64,000 nucleotides of DNA from Acidiphilium multivorum AIU301. GTDB taxonomy: Bacteria > Pseudomonadota > Alphaproteobacteria > Acetobacterales > Acetobacteraceae. Where the stretch lies: positions 620,001 to 684,000 of the forward strand of contig NC_015186.1 of NCBI RefSeq assembly GCF_000202835.1, given 5' to 3'. The position numbers and the translations under genes were made by a program. Below, in pieces: positions 46,559 through 56,174 of the stretch (its first letter is position 1; the number at the start of each line of letters is the position of its first letter). The notes beneath the pieces were generated by a model. The model worked only from the letters and a program-made list of their open reading frames with translations. It was not told where the DNA came from and did no database searches.

Positions 46559-47089
46559 CTACCGCATCCTCGAACGAAACGAGATGGTTTCGCCATCAAC
46601 GGCAAACCGGCCGAAGCCGCGATGATGGAGTGTTCGCGCGTTCCGGCGTGCCGGGTCGATCCACCCCTTGATGACCTCGAGCACGAACATGTCGTAGCGT
46701 CTGACCAGACGCATATCGATGCCGCGGCATTCGAGGTTGACGAAGCATTCGGCGATCAGCGGCGCGGTCACGAGCCGGGCCGGCCTTGCCGTCAGACCGA
46801 ATCGCGCAAACTTGTCGACGTCACGGCCGGAACAGTTGCCGATGCCGACCACCGTCGAAGCCAGTTCCGCCGCTGGAATGGCGATGACACATTCTCCCGT
46901 CCTGCGCAGGGCGGCAAAGCTGTAATCGCCCTCGCCGACAATGCAAGCGATCAGCGGCGGTTCGAACTCCACCATCATATGCCAGGACATCGTCATCACA
47001 TTGAGGTGCCCCCGCTCTGCTGTGGTGAGCAGAACGACGGGCCCGGGCTCGATGAATTGGTAGACCCTGGCGAGCGGAAGATCCCTCAT
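46559..47089 (-). CDS. Flavin reductase family protein
   Basis: 176 aa, flavin reductase-like (FMN-binding split barrel). Start MRDLPLARVYQFIEPGPVVLL, then NVMTMSWHMMVEFEPPLIACIV (FMN site) and ECVIAIP. Reduces FMN/FAD with NAD(P)H or belongs to an FMN-binding oxygenase partner system. ATG 47089 has AAAGG at seven bases; the ATG six bases further upstream touches that site. Follows the chemoreceptor gene on the same strand. Confidence 0.87.
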   Translation of the reverse strand: MRDLPLARVYQFIEPGPVVLLTTAERGHLNVMTMSWHMMVEFEPPLIACIVGEGDYSFAALRRTGECVIAIPAAELASTVVGIGNCSGRDVDKFARFGLTARPARLVTAPLIAECFVNLECRGIDMRLVRRYDMFVLEVIKGWIDPARRNARTLHHRGFGRFAVDGETISFRSRMR

Positions 47090-47298
47090 CGCCATACCTT
47101 TCCACGGCTTCAGCGCGGCGTGGTCATGCCGTATGCCCGCAAATGAGCCTCGAACATCTCGGGCGGCAATGATTTGCGTCAACCAGGTGCGACATCTTCA
47201 TGCCAGCGTACCGGACGCGCGGTGCCGGGGCTGCGGGCGAAGCGCACCGGCGATCATTCCGGAGGCCTCCTGGCCAGCCGTGATCGTTCGTCGCAGCT

Positions 47299-49209
47299 TC
47301 AGAAATCCTCCCAATCGCCGGCATCGGCGCCTTCGAGGTGCCGCTTAGGGGCGGCAATGGGGGCCGGCTTTGCCGCGGGCCGCGGCGGCGTTACCGGCAG
47401 TCTGCCCGGTGAGGCGGGGGCCGGCGATGTGCCCAGATCGAACCGCCCGATCAGCTGGGTAAGCTGCTCGGCTTCCTGAACGAGGCTGTGGCTGGCAGCC
47501 GTTGATTCCTCGACCATGGCCGCGTTCTGCTGCGTTGCCTGATCCATCTGGCTGACGGCGGTATTCACCTGCACCAGCCCGGTCGACTGCTCCTGCGCCG
47601 AGGCGGCGATCTTCGCAACGGAGTCGTTGAGTTCGGCGATCTGGCGGACGATCCGTTCGAGAGCCTTGCCCGTCTCGTCGACAAGGTCCACGCCCGCGAC
47701 AACCTGCTGGTTGGAGGCGGAAATCAGTGTCTTGATCTCTTTCGCGGCATCGGCCGAGCGCTGCGCCAGCGCCCGAACTTCGGAGGCGACCACGGCGAAA
47801 CCGCGCCCCGCTTCGCCGGCCCGCGCCGCCTCGACACCCGCGTTCAGCGCCAGCAGGTTGGTCTGGAAGGCGATCTCGTCGATCACGCCGATGATGTTGC
47901 CGATCTGTTTCGATGAGGTCTCGATTTCCCCCATCGCCCGCACCGCCTGCGACACAACGGAGCCGCCATGCTCGGCGTCCTGCTTCGCGGTATCGACGAT
48001 ATTTCGGGCATGCACCGCTGCGTCCGCGGTATTGCGTACCGTCGTCGTGATTTCGTCGAGTGCTGCGGCAGTTTCCTCGAGGGTCGCGGCTTGCTGCTCG
48101 GTGCGGCGAGCCAGATCGTCCGCAGCGCTGGAGATCTCGCCGCTGCCGGAGCGAATGGCCGAGGCATTTGTGGCAACCACGCGCATCGCGTCCTGCAACC
48201 TTTGCATCGCGCCATTGAAGTCTGTCCGGAGCTGTTCGTATTCCGCTGCGAAGGCGGCGGTCAGTCGGAACGTCAACCGGCCGGCCGAGAGTTCCTCCAG
48301 GCCATGGGCGAGAGAATCGACCACCGTGGCGAGCTGCTGCGCGGCGGCGGCGCGTTCCGCCTCCGTACGAGCACGCTCGGTTTCGCGCTGCCGTGCGGCT
48401 GCCGTGGCATCGTTTTCCAGCCGCGCCTTCTCGATGCCCGCGGATTTGAAGATCTCGACCGCGCTCGCCATGCCGCCGATCTCGTCGGTCCGGTCGGTGA
48501 AAGGCACATCAACGCTGGAATCGCCCGTCGACAGCGCCTTCATCACCGAGGTCATGCGCTTGAGGATGTTCGCGATGTTTTTCTGCATGTAAATCATGAG
48601 CAGAAGAAAGGCGAACAGAACCGGAATGAAGATCGCGGCGAAACGCAGCACCCCGTTCCAGAAATTCGTTCTGAGATCACTGATGTAGAGACCGGACCCG
48701 ATCATCCAGTGCCAGCCCGGCACCTCCGCCATGTAGGAAATCTTGGGCTGGGGAGTCGAGGATCCCGCTTTCGGCCAATAATATTCATGAAAGATCGGAT
48801 GACCGCTCGCCGCTGCCTGCATCAGTGGGCGGATCACGTAGTGACCGTATGGATCCTTGACGTTTTCAAGATTTTTCCCGATCACCGACTTTTTCGGATT
48901 TGCCAGCGCAACGCCGTGCCGGTCGTAGACGAAGAAGTAGTTGCCGTGATCGAAGCGCGCCGCGCCCAGAGCCTTGAGAGCGAGGGACTGGGCCTTCTGT
49001 TTCGTGATCACTCCCTGAGCCGCGAGATGGACATAGGTTTCAGTCGAGGTGACGGCGCTCGCGACCAGTGCTCTGGCCTGGGCTTCCTTGGAGTGTAACT
49101 CCATCTGGTATGAGTCGAACAGGTTCAACGCGACCGCCGCGACAGTGATTGCGACGCCAAAAGCACCGAGCATGGCGAACTGATAGCGGATCGAGAGCTT
49201 CTTGAGCAC
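47299..49209 (-). CDS. Methyl-accepting chemotaxis protein
   Basis: 636 aa. Membrane helix 1 (~12-30), a periplasmic single Cache domain (YFFVYDRHGVALANPKK, then MAEVPGWHWMIGSGLYI), helix 2 (~190-212), HAMP (~215-270), and a cytoplasmic signalling domain with the hairpin tip EIAFQTNLLALNAGVEAARAG. The far C-terminus has ETWEDF-like SDWEDF residues. GTG 49209 has GGGAG at seven bases (start MLKKLSIRYQF), so the longer frame is rejected. Senses probably small organic acids, as is common for this Cache type. Confidence 0.92.
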   Translation of the reverse strand: MLKKLSIRYQFAMLGAFGVAITVAAVALNLFDSYQMELHSKEAQARALVASAVTSTETYVHLAAQGVITKQKAQSLALKALGAARFDHGNYFFVYDRHGVALANPKKSVIGKNLENVKDPYGHYVIRPLMQAAASGHPIFHEYYWPKAGSSTPQPKISYMAEVPGWHWMIGSGLYISDLRTNFWNGVLRFAAIFIPVLFAFLLLMIYMQKNIANILKRMTSVMKALSTGDSSVDVPFTDRTDEIGGMASAVEIFKSAGIEKARLENDATAAARQRETERARTEAERAAAAQQLATVVDSLAHGLEELSAGRLTFRLTAAFAAEYEQLRTDFNGAMQRLQDAMRVVATNASAIRSGSGEISSAADDLARRTEQQAATLEETAAALDEITTTVRNTADAAVHARNIVDTAKQDAEHGGSVVSQAVRAMGEIETSSKQIGNIIGVIDEIAFQTNLLALNAGVEAARAGEAGRGFAVVASEVRALAQRSADAAKEIKTLISASNQQVVAGVDLVDETGKALERIVRQIAELNDSVAKIAASAQEQSTGLVQVNTAVSQMDQATQQNAAMVEESTAASHSLVQEAEQLTQLIGRFDLGTSPAPASPGRLPVTPPRPAAKPAPIAAPKRHLEGADAGDWEDF

Positions 49210-49776
49210 GAACAATCTCCCAACGACGACGAGCGCCTCATTTGCCTGCAAAAGATTAAGAAAGAATATCCGGATCGATACGAGGCGCGTGTCGGTTCTC
49301 GTGCCGGAACCAGCCGCTGTCAGCGGGGCCGAGTCGCCCATGCCGGCCGTCCTGTCATCGGCTCAGCGCGGGGCGGTGAAGTGCTTTTATGGCAGGATAT
49401 ATAACTTATTCTCAATTTATGAACACCTTCCGCACCTGTTAGAAAAATATCTTCTCGGGCGGCGTTCAAGTGCGAATATTTTCAGAATCAACGCGATAAA
49501 TATTGGCTGGTGTGCGATGTGGATTTCCCTTGGTTCAAATTTTGTTGTTATTGTTTCTTTCCCAATGTATCATGACGTTCGTGGAATTCGACATCATCGA
49601 GAGGTTGATTGATCGCACCACATACACGGCACCGGTCAGACAATTCGGTTCGTTGATGCAACTTTGGTCAAAGATGAACAAGAGGGAGAGACGCCGGGAT
49701 TGTGGTTTCCACGTGTTGGCGTGGTATCATGAATTAGTAAGGACGCTGCGGCATATCGGAGCGCGAGAGATTGACC
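49210..49776. other. Divergent intergenic region with an AT-rich patch
   Basis: About 567 bases between divergent starts. The part 49380-49620 is markedly AT-rich (runs such as GGATATATAACTTATT, ATTTTGTTGTTATTG), unlike the surrounding sequence. Open frames here lack RBS and similarity. Likely promoters for the chemoreceptor and the GGDEF-EAL gene, or a nucleoid-protein binding area. Confidence 0.5.
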
Positions 49777-52700
49777 ATGCGCGCCGGAGCTTGCCTCCTG
49801 TCACCCGCGAAAGCAGGGGAAGCCCGCTTGCCGTCTGACGATACGGAAACGCGGCGCCTGGCCGCCCTTGGCCGTTACGATATCGTCGGCACACCGGCGG
49901 AGGAGAGCTTCGATCGCTTTGCCCGCCTTGCGGCGCATGGGCTCGACATGCCGATCGCCACGGTATCCTTCGCGGATGCCTCCCGTCACTGGCTCAAGGC
50001 GAAGGTCGGCACCGATCTTGAGTGCATGCCCCGCGGCACCGTATTTTGCGAGCACACGATCGGCACCGACAGTCCTCTTGTAGTGCCGGATGCCCGCGAG
50101 GACGAACGCTTCCGTGACAATCCGCTCGTCAGCGGGTTTCCCCATATCCGGTTTTACGCGGGTGCGCCGATCATCACGCCGGACGGCTATCGTATCGGCA
50201 GCATGTGCGTGCTCTCGCCTGAGCCGCGTGCGGAATTCGATGCGTCCAGCCGGAAGTTCCTCACCGAACTCGCCCAGTCGGTGATGACCGAACTCGAACT
50301 GCGGCGGCTGAACCGGGAGCAGGCGAAGGTATCGGCCGATCTTGCGTTCTGGAACCGCCTTTCCGAGGCGATTGCCGATGCGGCGGATTTCGACGCCGCT
50401 CTCGATCATGCCCTGGCCTGTTGCGCCGAACGCGCCGGCGCGGCGATCTGCTTTCTCGTCGCGTTTCATCCGGCATACCGGATGCTGGAATACGTCAAGT
50501 CGCATATCGCTCAAGACAGTGATCTGGCCGACTTTGACATGACCCCTTGGTTTGCCGGCCACCCGGTCGACACCATCAGTTTCGGCGCGGCCCTCGTCGA
50601 GGGGCGGATGTATGACAGCGGACCGATGATGGACGCCGATCCTGGGCCGGCGTACCCGCGCCTGCGCGAACTGGTCCGCGCCGGCATCCGCCGGCAGGTC
50701 GTCCATCCGTTCGATCTTGCCGACCGCCGTTTCGGTCTGGTGCTCGATTTCAGGAGCCCGGCGATCGCGGAGGAAACGCACGGCCTGATTCTGGAATTCG
50801 TCGCCCGCCTGACCCCACTTCTGCTCGGGCGGCTGCGGGAGGACGCGCTCGAGCGTGCCAACCGGGCCCTGCGGACGATCCACGAAGCGACCGAAGCCTT
50901 TGCGCACGCCACCACCGCGCAGGCGGTGTTCGACGCGGCCTGCCGGCTTGCGGTCGAGACCGGAGGTTACAATACGTGCTGGGTCGGTCTGGCGCAGCAC
51001 GATCCCGAGAAATCGGTCAGCCTCGCGGCGAGCGCCGGGCGTGGAACCGGGTATGTCGCGCAACTTCGCCTGTCCTGGGCGGATGTGCCCAACGGCCGGG
51101 GGCCCGCCGGCACCGCAATCCGCGAACGCCGGATCTCCCGTTGGCGCGACATTGCGGTCGATCCCCGTTTCGAGCCCTGGCGGCACAAGGCGCTCGCCTC
51201 CGGGTTCCGGTCCTGCATTTCGCTGCCGTTCGGCGGGGCCGGGATTCCGGCAGCTGGCGCGCTGACTCTCTATTCCTCGGACCCGATGGCCTTTGGAGAG
51301 GAGGAGCGCGATCTCCTCGTGGAACTGACCGCGAACATGACCAAGGCTTTGCAGGCGTTCACCACGCGGCAGGAACGCGACGACGCACTGATGGCCCATT
51401 CGATGAGCGAGCGGCGGATCGACCGGCTGCTCGCCGCGACTGGCGTCGTCCTCTACGCTCTTGCCCTGCACGGCGACGAGGCCGTTCTGGTCGACATGAG
51501 CGAGAATATCGTTGACATGCTCGGCTACGTCCCGGGGAATATCCGAGGACTCGACTGGTGGCGAAACCACGTGCACCCCGAAGACCTGCCGCAGGCGGCC
51601 CTCGGTGTCCCGCGCACGGTCGAGAGCGGGCAATTCGTTCATCGCTACCGTATCAGGCACCAGAACGGCGGCTATCGCTGGATCCATGACGAGAAGACCT
51701 TGCAGCGTGATGCCGCCGGCAATCCGGTGGGTATCGTCGGTGTCTGGATCGATATCACCGAACGCCGGGAGGCGGAGGAACAGATCTATCGGCTTGCGCA
51801 TATCGATCCGCTGACCGAGTTGCCGAACCGGCGTCTGCTGAACGAGCGCTTGCGCGAGGTGCTGATTGAGGCGCGCCGGACCGGCGTGCAGGGAGCATTG
51901 CTGTTCATCGATCTCGATCGGTTCAAGACGATCAACGACATGCTTGGCCACTCGGCGGGTGATTCGGCGCTCCGGCAGGCTGCGCAGCGGCTCCGCCAGG
52001 CGGTCCGCGCGGCCGATACGATCGCCCGTGTCGGCGGCGATGAATTTGTCGTTCTCATTGCGGATGCCGGCAGCACGGTCGCCGATGCGGCCGATCATGC
52101 CGCCACGATCGCCCGAAAGATGATCGACGCGCTCACGGCAAGGCCTATCTCGATTGGCGAACGTGAGTACCATCTCGGCGCCAGCATCGGCTTCACGATG
52201 TTTCCGAAGCCGGATGACACGATCGATACCCTGATCCGCGAAGCGGACACGGCGATGTATCAGGCCAAGGCCGGAGAAGCCGATGTCGTCATGTTCCGGC
52301 AGTCGATGCATCTGTCGATCGTGGCGCGCCATGCCATCGAAGACGAGATCAGGAGTGCGCTGAAGGCTGGGCGGTTCGAGATCTGGTTGCAGGACCAGGT
52401 GGAGTTGGGGGGGAAGCCCGTCGGCGCGGAAGTCCTTCTGCGCCTGCGCGATCGTGATGGTCGCATCGCCGTCCCGTCCGAGTTCATCGGCATTGCCGAA
52501 TCATCCGGGCTGATTGTTCCGCTGGGCCGGTGGCTGTTGCGCGAGGCGTGTGCGCTGCTGGCACGAGCCCATCGCGACCGGCCGGACTGGCGGCTATCGG
52601 TCAATGTCAGCCCGCGACAGTTCCGCGATCCTGCTTTCGTCACCGACGTGATTGCGGCCCTCGACATCTCCGGCGTGCCGGCGGACCGACTTACGCTCGA

Positions 52701-53115
52701 GATTACCGAAAATCTGCTGATCAGGGATACATTCGAGATCGCCCGGATCATGGGGATTCTGGCCGATCGCGGCGTCCGCTTCTCGGTCGACGACTTCGGG
52801 ACCGGCTATTCAAGCCTGCACTACCTGCGCCAGTTGCCGATCCACGAAATCAAGATCGACAGAGGTTTCATCGGCCAGGTGCCGGATGATGCGTCTTCCG
52901 TGGCGATCGTCGAGGCGATCCTCGCCATGGCCCGGCGGCTCGATCTCGATGTGGTGGCCGAAGGGGTCGAGACGCCGGAGCATGTCGCCTTCCTGAAGGC
53001 GCGCGGCTGTCCGCGGATGCAGGGTTATTTCTTCGCCTGCCCGATATCCGTCTCGGAGTGGCTGGAACGGTCCGCTCACACGCCGGACGCCGGTGTGGCC
53101 AACGCCCGCCGATAG
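49777..53115 (+). CDS. GAF-GAF-GAF-PAS-GGDEF-EAL cyclic-di-GMP enzyme
   Basis: 1112 aa soluble protein, no membrane segments. GAF domain 1 is ~20-165 (LPSDDTETRRLAALGRYDIV, then GAPIITPDGYRIGSMCVL); two more GAF-like regions (~190-350 and ~370-530); PAS with PAC (~555-670, RYRIRHQNGGYRWIHDE); GGDEF (~680-840) with intact GGDEF near 752 and I-site RAAD just before it; EAL (~855-1100). The EAL signature reads EVL (near residue 883), still with NVSPRQF, DDFGTG and AEGVET, so phosphodiesterase activity is plausible. ATG 49777 has a GAGAGA upstream; the TTG two codons earlier is a poor start. Integrates several signals to change c-di-GMP. Confidence 0.92.
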   Translation: MRAGACLLSPAKAGEARLPSDDTETRRLAALGRYDIVGTPAEESFDRFARLAAHGLDMPIATVSFADASRHWLKAKVGTDLECMPRGTVFCEHTIGTDSPLVVPDAREDERFRDNPLVSGFPHIRFYAGAPIITPDGYRIGSMCVLSPEPRAEFDASSRKFLTELAQSVMTELELRRLNREQAKVSADLAFWNRLSEAIADAADFDAALDHALACCAERAGAAICFLVAFHPAYRMLEYVKSHIAQDSDLADFDMTPWFAGHPVDTISFGAALVEGRMYDSGPMMDADPGPAYPRLRELVRAGIRRQVVHPFDLADRRFGLVLDFRSPAIAEETHGLILEFVARLTPLLLGRLREDALERANRALRTIHEATEAFAHATTAQAVFDAACRLAVETGGYNTCWVGLAQHDPEKSVSLAASAGRGTGYVAQLRLSWADVPNGRGPAGTAIRERRISRWRDIAVDPRFEPWRHKALASGFRSCISLPFGGAGIPAAGALTLYSSDPMAFGEEERDLLVELTANMTKALQAFTTRQERDDALMAHSMSERRIDRLLAATGVVLYALALHGDEAVLVDMSENIVDMLGYVPGNIRGLDWWRNHVHPEDLPQAALGVPRTVESGQFVHRYRIRHQNGGYRWIHDEKTLQRDAAGNPVGIVGVWIDITERREAEEQIYRLAHIDPLTELPNRRLLNERLREVLIEARRTGVQGALLFIDLDRFKTINDMLGHSAGDSALRQAAQRLRQAVRAADTIARVGGDEFVVLIADAGSTVADAADHAATIARKMIDALTARPISIGEREYHLGASIGFTMFPKPDDTIDTLIREADTAMYQAKAGEADVVMFRQSMHLSIVARHAIEDEIRSALKAGRFEIWLQDQVELGGKPVGAEVLLRLRDRDGRIAVPSEFIGIAESSGLIVPLGRWLLREACALLARAHRDRPDWRLSVNVSPRQFRDPAFVTDVIAALDISGVPADRLTLEITENLLIRDTFEIARIMGILADRGVRFSVDDFGTGYSSLHYLRQLPIHEIKIDRGFIGQVPDDASSVAIVEAILAMARRLDLDVVAEGVETPEHVAFLKARGCPRMQGYFFACPISVSEWLERSAHTPDAGVANARR

Positions 53116-53305
53116 ATTTGGCGGATCGCGACGGCTGACGTCGTTCACGCTGGCGGCGTGTCACCGCTTGACCGGCGGGACGCGGCGCCCGCAAATCGAT
53201 AAGCGGATGTTAATAAGTCTTTACTATTGTCGGAACACCGGACCGGCGGGCCGTTGCTGCCTTTCGGAGGCTGGACCGTCATGATGCGCCGATCGGGAGT
53301 TGCGG

Positions 53306-53986
53306 ATGATACCTCGCCGGATTCACCAGTTCTGGCTGATTGACCTGTTGCGGGCACGACGGAGGCGCTTTGGCGGTGGTTCTCCCTGGGAAGAGGGCAT
53401 GCAGGAGGAACTTCGCGCGAACCATCTCGAATGGAGCCTGCATCATCCCGGATTCGAAGTGAAACTCTGGTCGCTCGACGAACTTCTCTCGCTCTGTCGT
53501 GTTGGCGGTTTTACGTGGGTCGCTCAGGTGCTGACCGCCGATGCACCTGTGCCATTGCAACTCGATCTCATACGATTTTTCCTGCTTGAGCAACTCGGCG
53601 GCATCTGGGCGGATCTGACGGTTCGGCCGGTCGGGCCCATGCCTGCGGCGCTTCTTGCCGCGGAATTCGTGGCAATAGGCGTGGATGGCGGCGCGCCGGT
53701 GTTTGATCAACGCTTCCTCGCCGCGCGCCCGGGCCTCGAGTGCTTCATGCGCGCGACCGACAAGGTCATGCGCGGCGGGTTCGACGAAGCGCGGCGGATG
53801 AGCGGTCAGGACGCGCTAGCAGCCGCATTCGCCGCGAGCCGTCGGCCTGTCGCGGCTTGCCTCTTGAGCGAGCAGGACACCTGGGGATCGCTGCTGGAAC
53901 GACGCAGCCTTGACCGCGACGCGGATTGGTTGCCCGATCCCATGGCCACGCTGGAGGCGAACGCCGCACGGCCGACTCCGGCCTGA
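53306..53986 (+). CDS. Glycosyltransferase (GT32-like, capsule/DXD sugar-transferase type)
   Basis: 226 aa. Start MIPRRIHQFW and the LQLDLIRFFLLEQLGGIWADL segment fit the DXD-type sugar transferases of surface-polysaccharide synthesis. In place of the expected DxD, residues 103-105 are D-L-T, so the second metal-binding Asp is missing. ATG 53306 is preferred to TTG 53300 because GGGAG sits at good spacing. Either a mutated transferase or a divergent form with a different metal site. Confidence 0.72.
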   Translation: MIPRRIHQFWLIDLLRARRRRFGGGSPWEEGMQEELRANHLEWSLHHPGFEVKLWSLDELLSLCRVGGFTWVAQVLTADAPVPLQLDLIRFFLLEQLGGIWADLTVRPVGPMPAALLAAEFVAIGVDGGAPVFDQRFLAARPGLECFMRATDKVMRGGFDEARRMSGQDALAAAFAASRRPVAACLLSEQDTWGSLLERRSLDRDADWLPDPMATLEANAARPTPA

Positions 53987-54005
53987 GCATAGCGCGTTCC
54001 AGGCA

Positions 54006-54596
54006 TCAGCGCGGCCTGAAGTGTCGCCAACCCGGGTTGTTGTGATAGTAGTTGCGGGCGCGCATCTGATAGCTGTTCCAGTAGCCGGAGTGGAAGCGCC
54101 GCAGCGGGGGCGGTGCCGCGTGGATGCGCCACGGGCCGCTATACGACGAGCCGACATACCAACGACCACTATACAAATAGTAATACAAGCCGCTGTAGAA
54201 GAAGAGCGGATAGTTGTAGCCGAGAGCCACATAGACGCCGGGTGAGGGCAGCCAGACCATCTCTGGCGACCAGCTTGCGGGTGCCGCCGGCGGATAGCCG
54301 GCCTCGTACGGCGAGGGTGGAGGGGGGGTGGTCGCGGCCCCACCCACGGCACCGATGGCCCCGCCGATCAAGGCACCTGTCGCGGCGCCACGGCCACCGC
54401 CGGCAAGAGCGCCAATCGCGGCACCCGTGCCGGCACCGAGGGCGGCTCCTCCAAGAGCGCGCTGGCCGGGATCATAGGGATTGGTGCAGGCCCCGAGGCC
54501 GGCGGCCAACAGCAGCGCGAGCCCCAGCGGTGCCGACCGGGTACGCGGGCGACGGGTTTGCGCGATGGAGGGCGGGGCAGATGCGGTCGGGATCAT
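54006..54596 (-). CDS. Glycine-zipper lipoprotein
   Basis: 196 aa. Lipobox LAAGLGAC (Cys37), then a glycine-zipper block (residues ~48-83: GGAALGAGTGAAIGALAGG and GALIGGAIGAVGG), then a Pro-rich spacer and a C-terminal half rich in Tyr, Trp and Ser (YNYPLFFYSGLYYYLYSG) with a final Arg/His-rich tail. Probably in the outer membrane. AGGAG lies eight bases before the ATG at 54596. Family of unknown exact role; similar proteins are surface or membrane-stress lipoproteins. Confidence 0.8.
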   Translation of the reverse strand: MIPTASAPPSIAQTRRPRTRSAPLGLALLLAAGLGACTNPYDPGQRALGGAALGAGTGAAIGALAGGGRGAATGALIGGAIGAVGGAATTPPPPSPYEAGYPPAAPASWSPEMVWLPSPGVYVALGYNYPLFFYSGLYYYLYSGRWYVGSSYSGPWRIHAAPPPLRRFHSGYWNSYQMRARNYYHNNPGWRHFRPR

Positions 54597-54720
54597 ATCG
54601 GGCTCCTGCTCTGTGAACCGGACGTTTGCCGGCTGAGCCACCGACGTGACAGCGCGCGTCTGATTTTTCATTGATCCCGATCAACGCTGCAATGTTTCGC
54701 AACATCAATTCTGCCTGGGG

Positions 54721-54758
54721 CAAAAAGGGGGCCGGGAAGCTCCCGCTGCCTGGCCCCG
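54721..54758 (-). terminator. Rho-independent terminator of the porin gene
   Basis: Read on the minus strand: GGGGCC, bulge, CGGGA - loop - TCCCG, GGCCCC, then TTTTT (the AAAAA at 54722-54726 on the plus strand). It begins 21 bases after the porin stop. A branched stem followed by a T-run, as expected for an intrinsic terminator. Confidence 0.7.
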
Positions 54759-54778
54759 CGATTGCGCCGAGGGTGGAA

Positions 54779-55990
54779 TCAGAACAGCACGCCGGCCTCG
54801 ACCACGAAGGTGGCCTGGTTGCGCCCGGTGCCGTTCGCACCGTAGCCGGTGCTGCCAGCATAGCCGACCTTGGTCAGATGCAGCAGGCCGAGATCGCCGC
54901 GGACGAACAGGTTCTTGTTCTGCCAGGTCGGCGTGACCGACAGGCCGTAGCCCTGCGCTCCGGGGTTGAGGAACCAGAAGCCGGGGCCGTTCGAGCTGAA
55001 ATACTCGACCCAGCCGCCCAGCGAATAGGGGCTTTTGCCGAACGCGTAATCGGCGAAGAGCGCCGCGCCGAAATTGCTCGTGAACTTGCTGATGCCAACC
55101 TTCTGGTCAGGCTTCGCATACACATACTGAACCTCCGGCACGAGGTTGAGGTTGCCATGCGTGTAGCTGTAATAGCCGCCGATCATCGTGGAGTTGATAT
55201 AGTTGGCGCCATAGGAGCCGACGGTCGACTGGTTGTAGGGCGTTGTGGCGCTGCCATAGGTATTCGCGAGCAGGCCGGTATGACCCAGATTGGTCGCGCC
55301 GAACACCGAAAGCGCGTTGTTGTCGTTGAAGCTGTAGGTGACCAATCCCTGCAGGAAGTTGAACACCCCGGTGTCGAACCCGTCACCGAAGGTCACGCTG
55401 GCGCTGACCGGTCCCATCGTGTAGGTCGCCGAAACGCCGCGGCTCTGCGAATTTTCAACATAGAAGAGGTCGGTCGTCAGCACGTTGGCGTTGTTCCAGT
55501 CGATGCCGGACTCGTAACCTTCGAGCGAACCGATCTGGCCGACCGAGATCGAGAAGTTCTTGGTCGGCGCGAGCGTGATATATCCGGCGTAGAGCGGGCC
55601 GGTGGAGAAGGTCTGCACCGAGGTCGCCGTGGGCTTGGTGCCCAGGGTCAGCGAGTTGTTCGAGCCGACCTGGATGGTGAACTGCACGAGGCCGCTGGTC
55701 TTCTGGACCTCGATCTGCCCGTTCATGAACTCGGCGCCGGTGCTCTTGTCGGTGCCCAGAAGACCGCCGCTCGTGCTGTTGCCGGTGCCGGAGAGCGCGT
55801 ACATGTAGCCGTCGGCGCCGCCGCTGAGTTGGAGCGGGCCGAGCGGACCGCCGTCGATCTTGATCGCCGAGGGGCCATTGAATGCCTGCGCCGATTGCAG
55901 GGCGCAGAGCGAAATTGCCGCGCCAAACGAGGCGGCGATCAGCCGCGTGCGGTTCCGCCGGCCGGGCGTTCTGGAATGGTCTAAACTCAT
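54779..55990 (-). CDS. Outer-membrane beta-barrel porin (BBP2-like)
   Basis: 403 aa. Signal peptide to about residue 36 (RTRLIAASFGAAIS, cleavage AQA-FN). The mature part is a run of amphipathic beta strands with many Gly, Asn, Ser and aromatic residues, ending in a C-terminal Phe (VVEAGVLF), the usual outer-membrane barrel signal. Probable non-specific or substrate-selective pore; resembles the putative beta-barrel porin-2 group. AGGAGG stands five bases before the ATG at 55990. Strong terminator downstream; likely abundantly expressed. Confidence 0.85.
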   Translation of the reverse strand: MSLDHSRTPGRRNRTRLIAASFGAAISLCALQSAQAFNGPSAIKIDGGPLGPLQLSGGADGYMYALSGTGNSTSGGLLGTDKSTGAEFMNGQIEVQKTSGLVQFTIQVGSNNSLTLGTKPTATSVQTFSTGPLYAGYITLAPTKNFSISVGQIGSLEGYESGIDWNNANVLTTDLFYVENSQSRGVSATYTMGPVSASVTFGDGFDTGVFNFLQGLVTYSFNDNNALSVFGATNLGHTGLLANTYGSATTPYNQSTVGSYGANYINSTMIGGYYSYTHGNLNLVPEVQYVYAKPDQKVGISKFTSNFGAALFADYAFGKSPYSLGGWVEYFSSNGPGFWFLNPGAQGYGLSVTPTWQNKNLFVRGDLGLLHLTKVGYAGSTGYGANGTGRNQATFVVEAGVLF

Positions 55991-56174
55991 GATGCCTCCT
56001 TCAGGCTCTTGTTTCGTGTCTGCTGCACAAGTTTTCATCGTTCAACGACGGAAGATTCCGGTCTCGCGTCGCACAACGTGATTATGCCGCAAACCGCATG
56101 CCAGAAGATTGCGCAACCGCTCACATTCCAGGAGTGGAATCAGTTTCGATGGTAATGTGGCAGATAGGTTACAG

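Noticed and set aside
49202-49612. Possible small gene in the AT-rich gap
   Set aside because: It begins antisense to the chemoreceptor start, has no RBS, and its translation changes character with the base composition.
49801-52332. Open frame of over 800 codons antisense to the GAF-GGDEF-EAL gene
   Set aside because: Same artefact; low-complexity Arg/Asp/Gly-rich translation without motifs.
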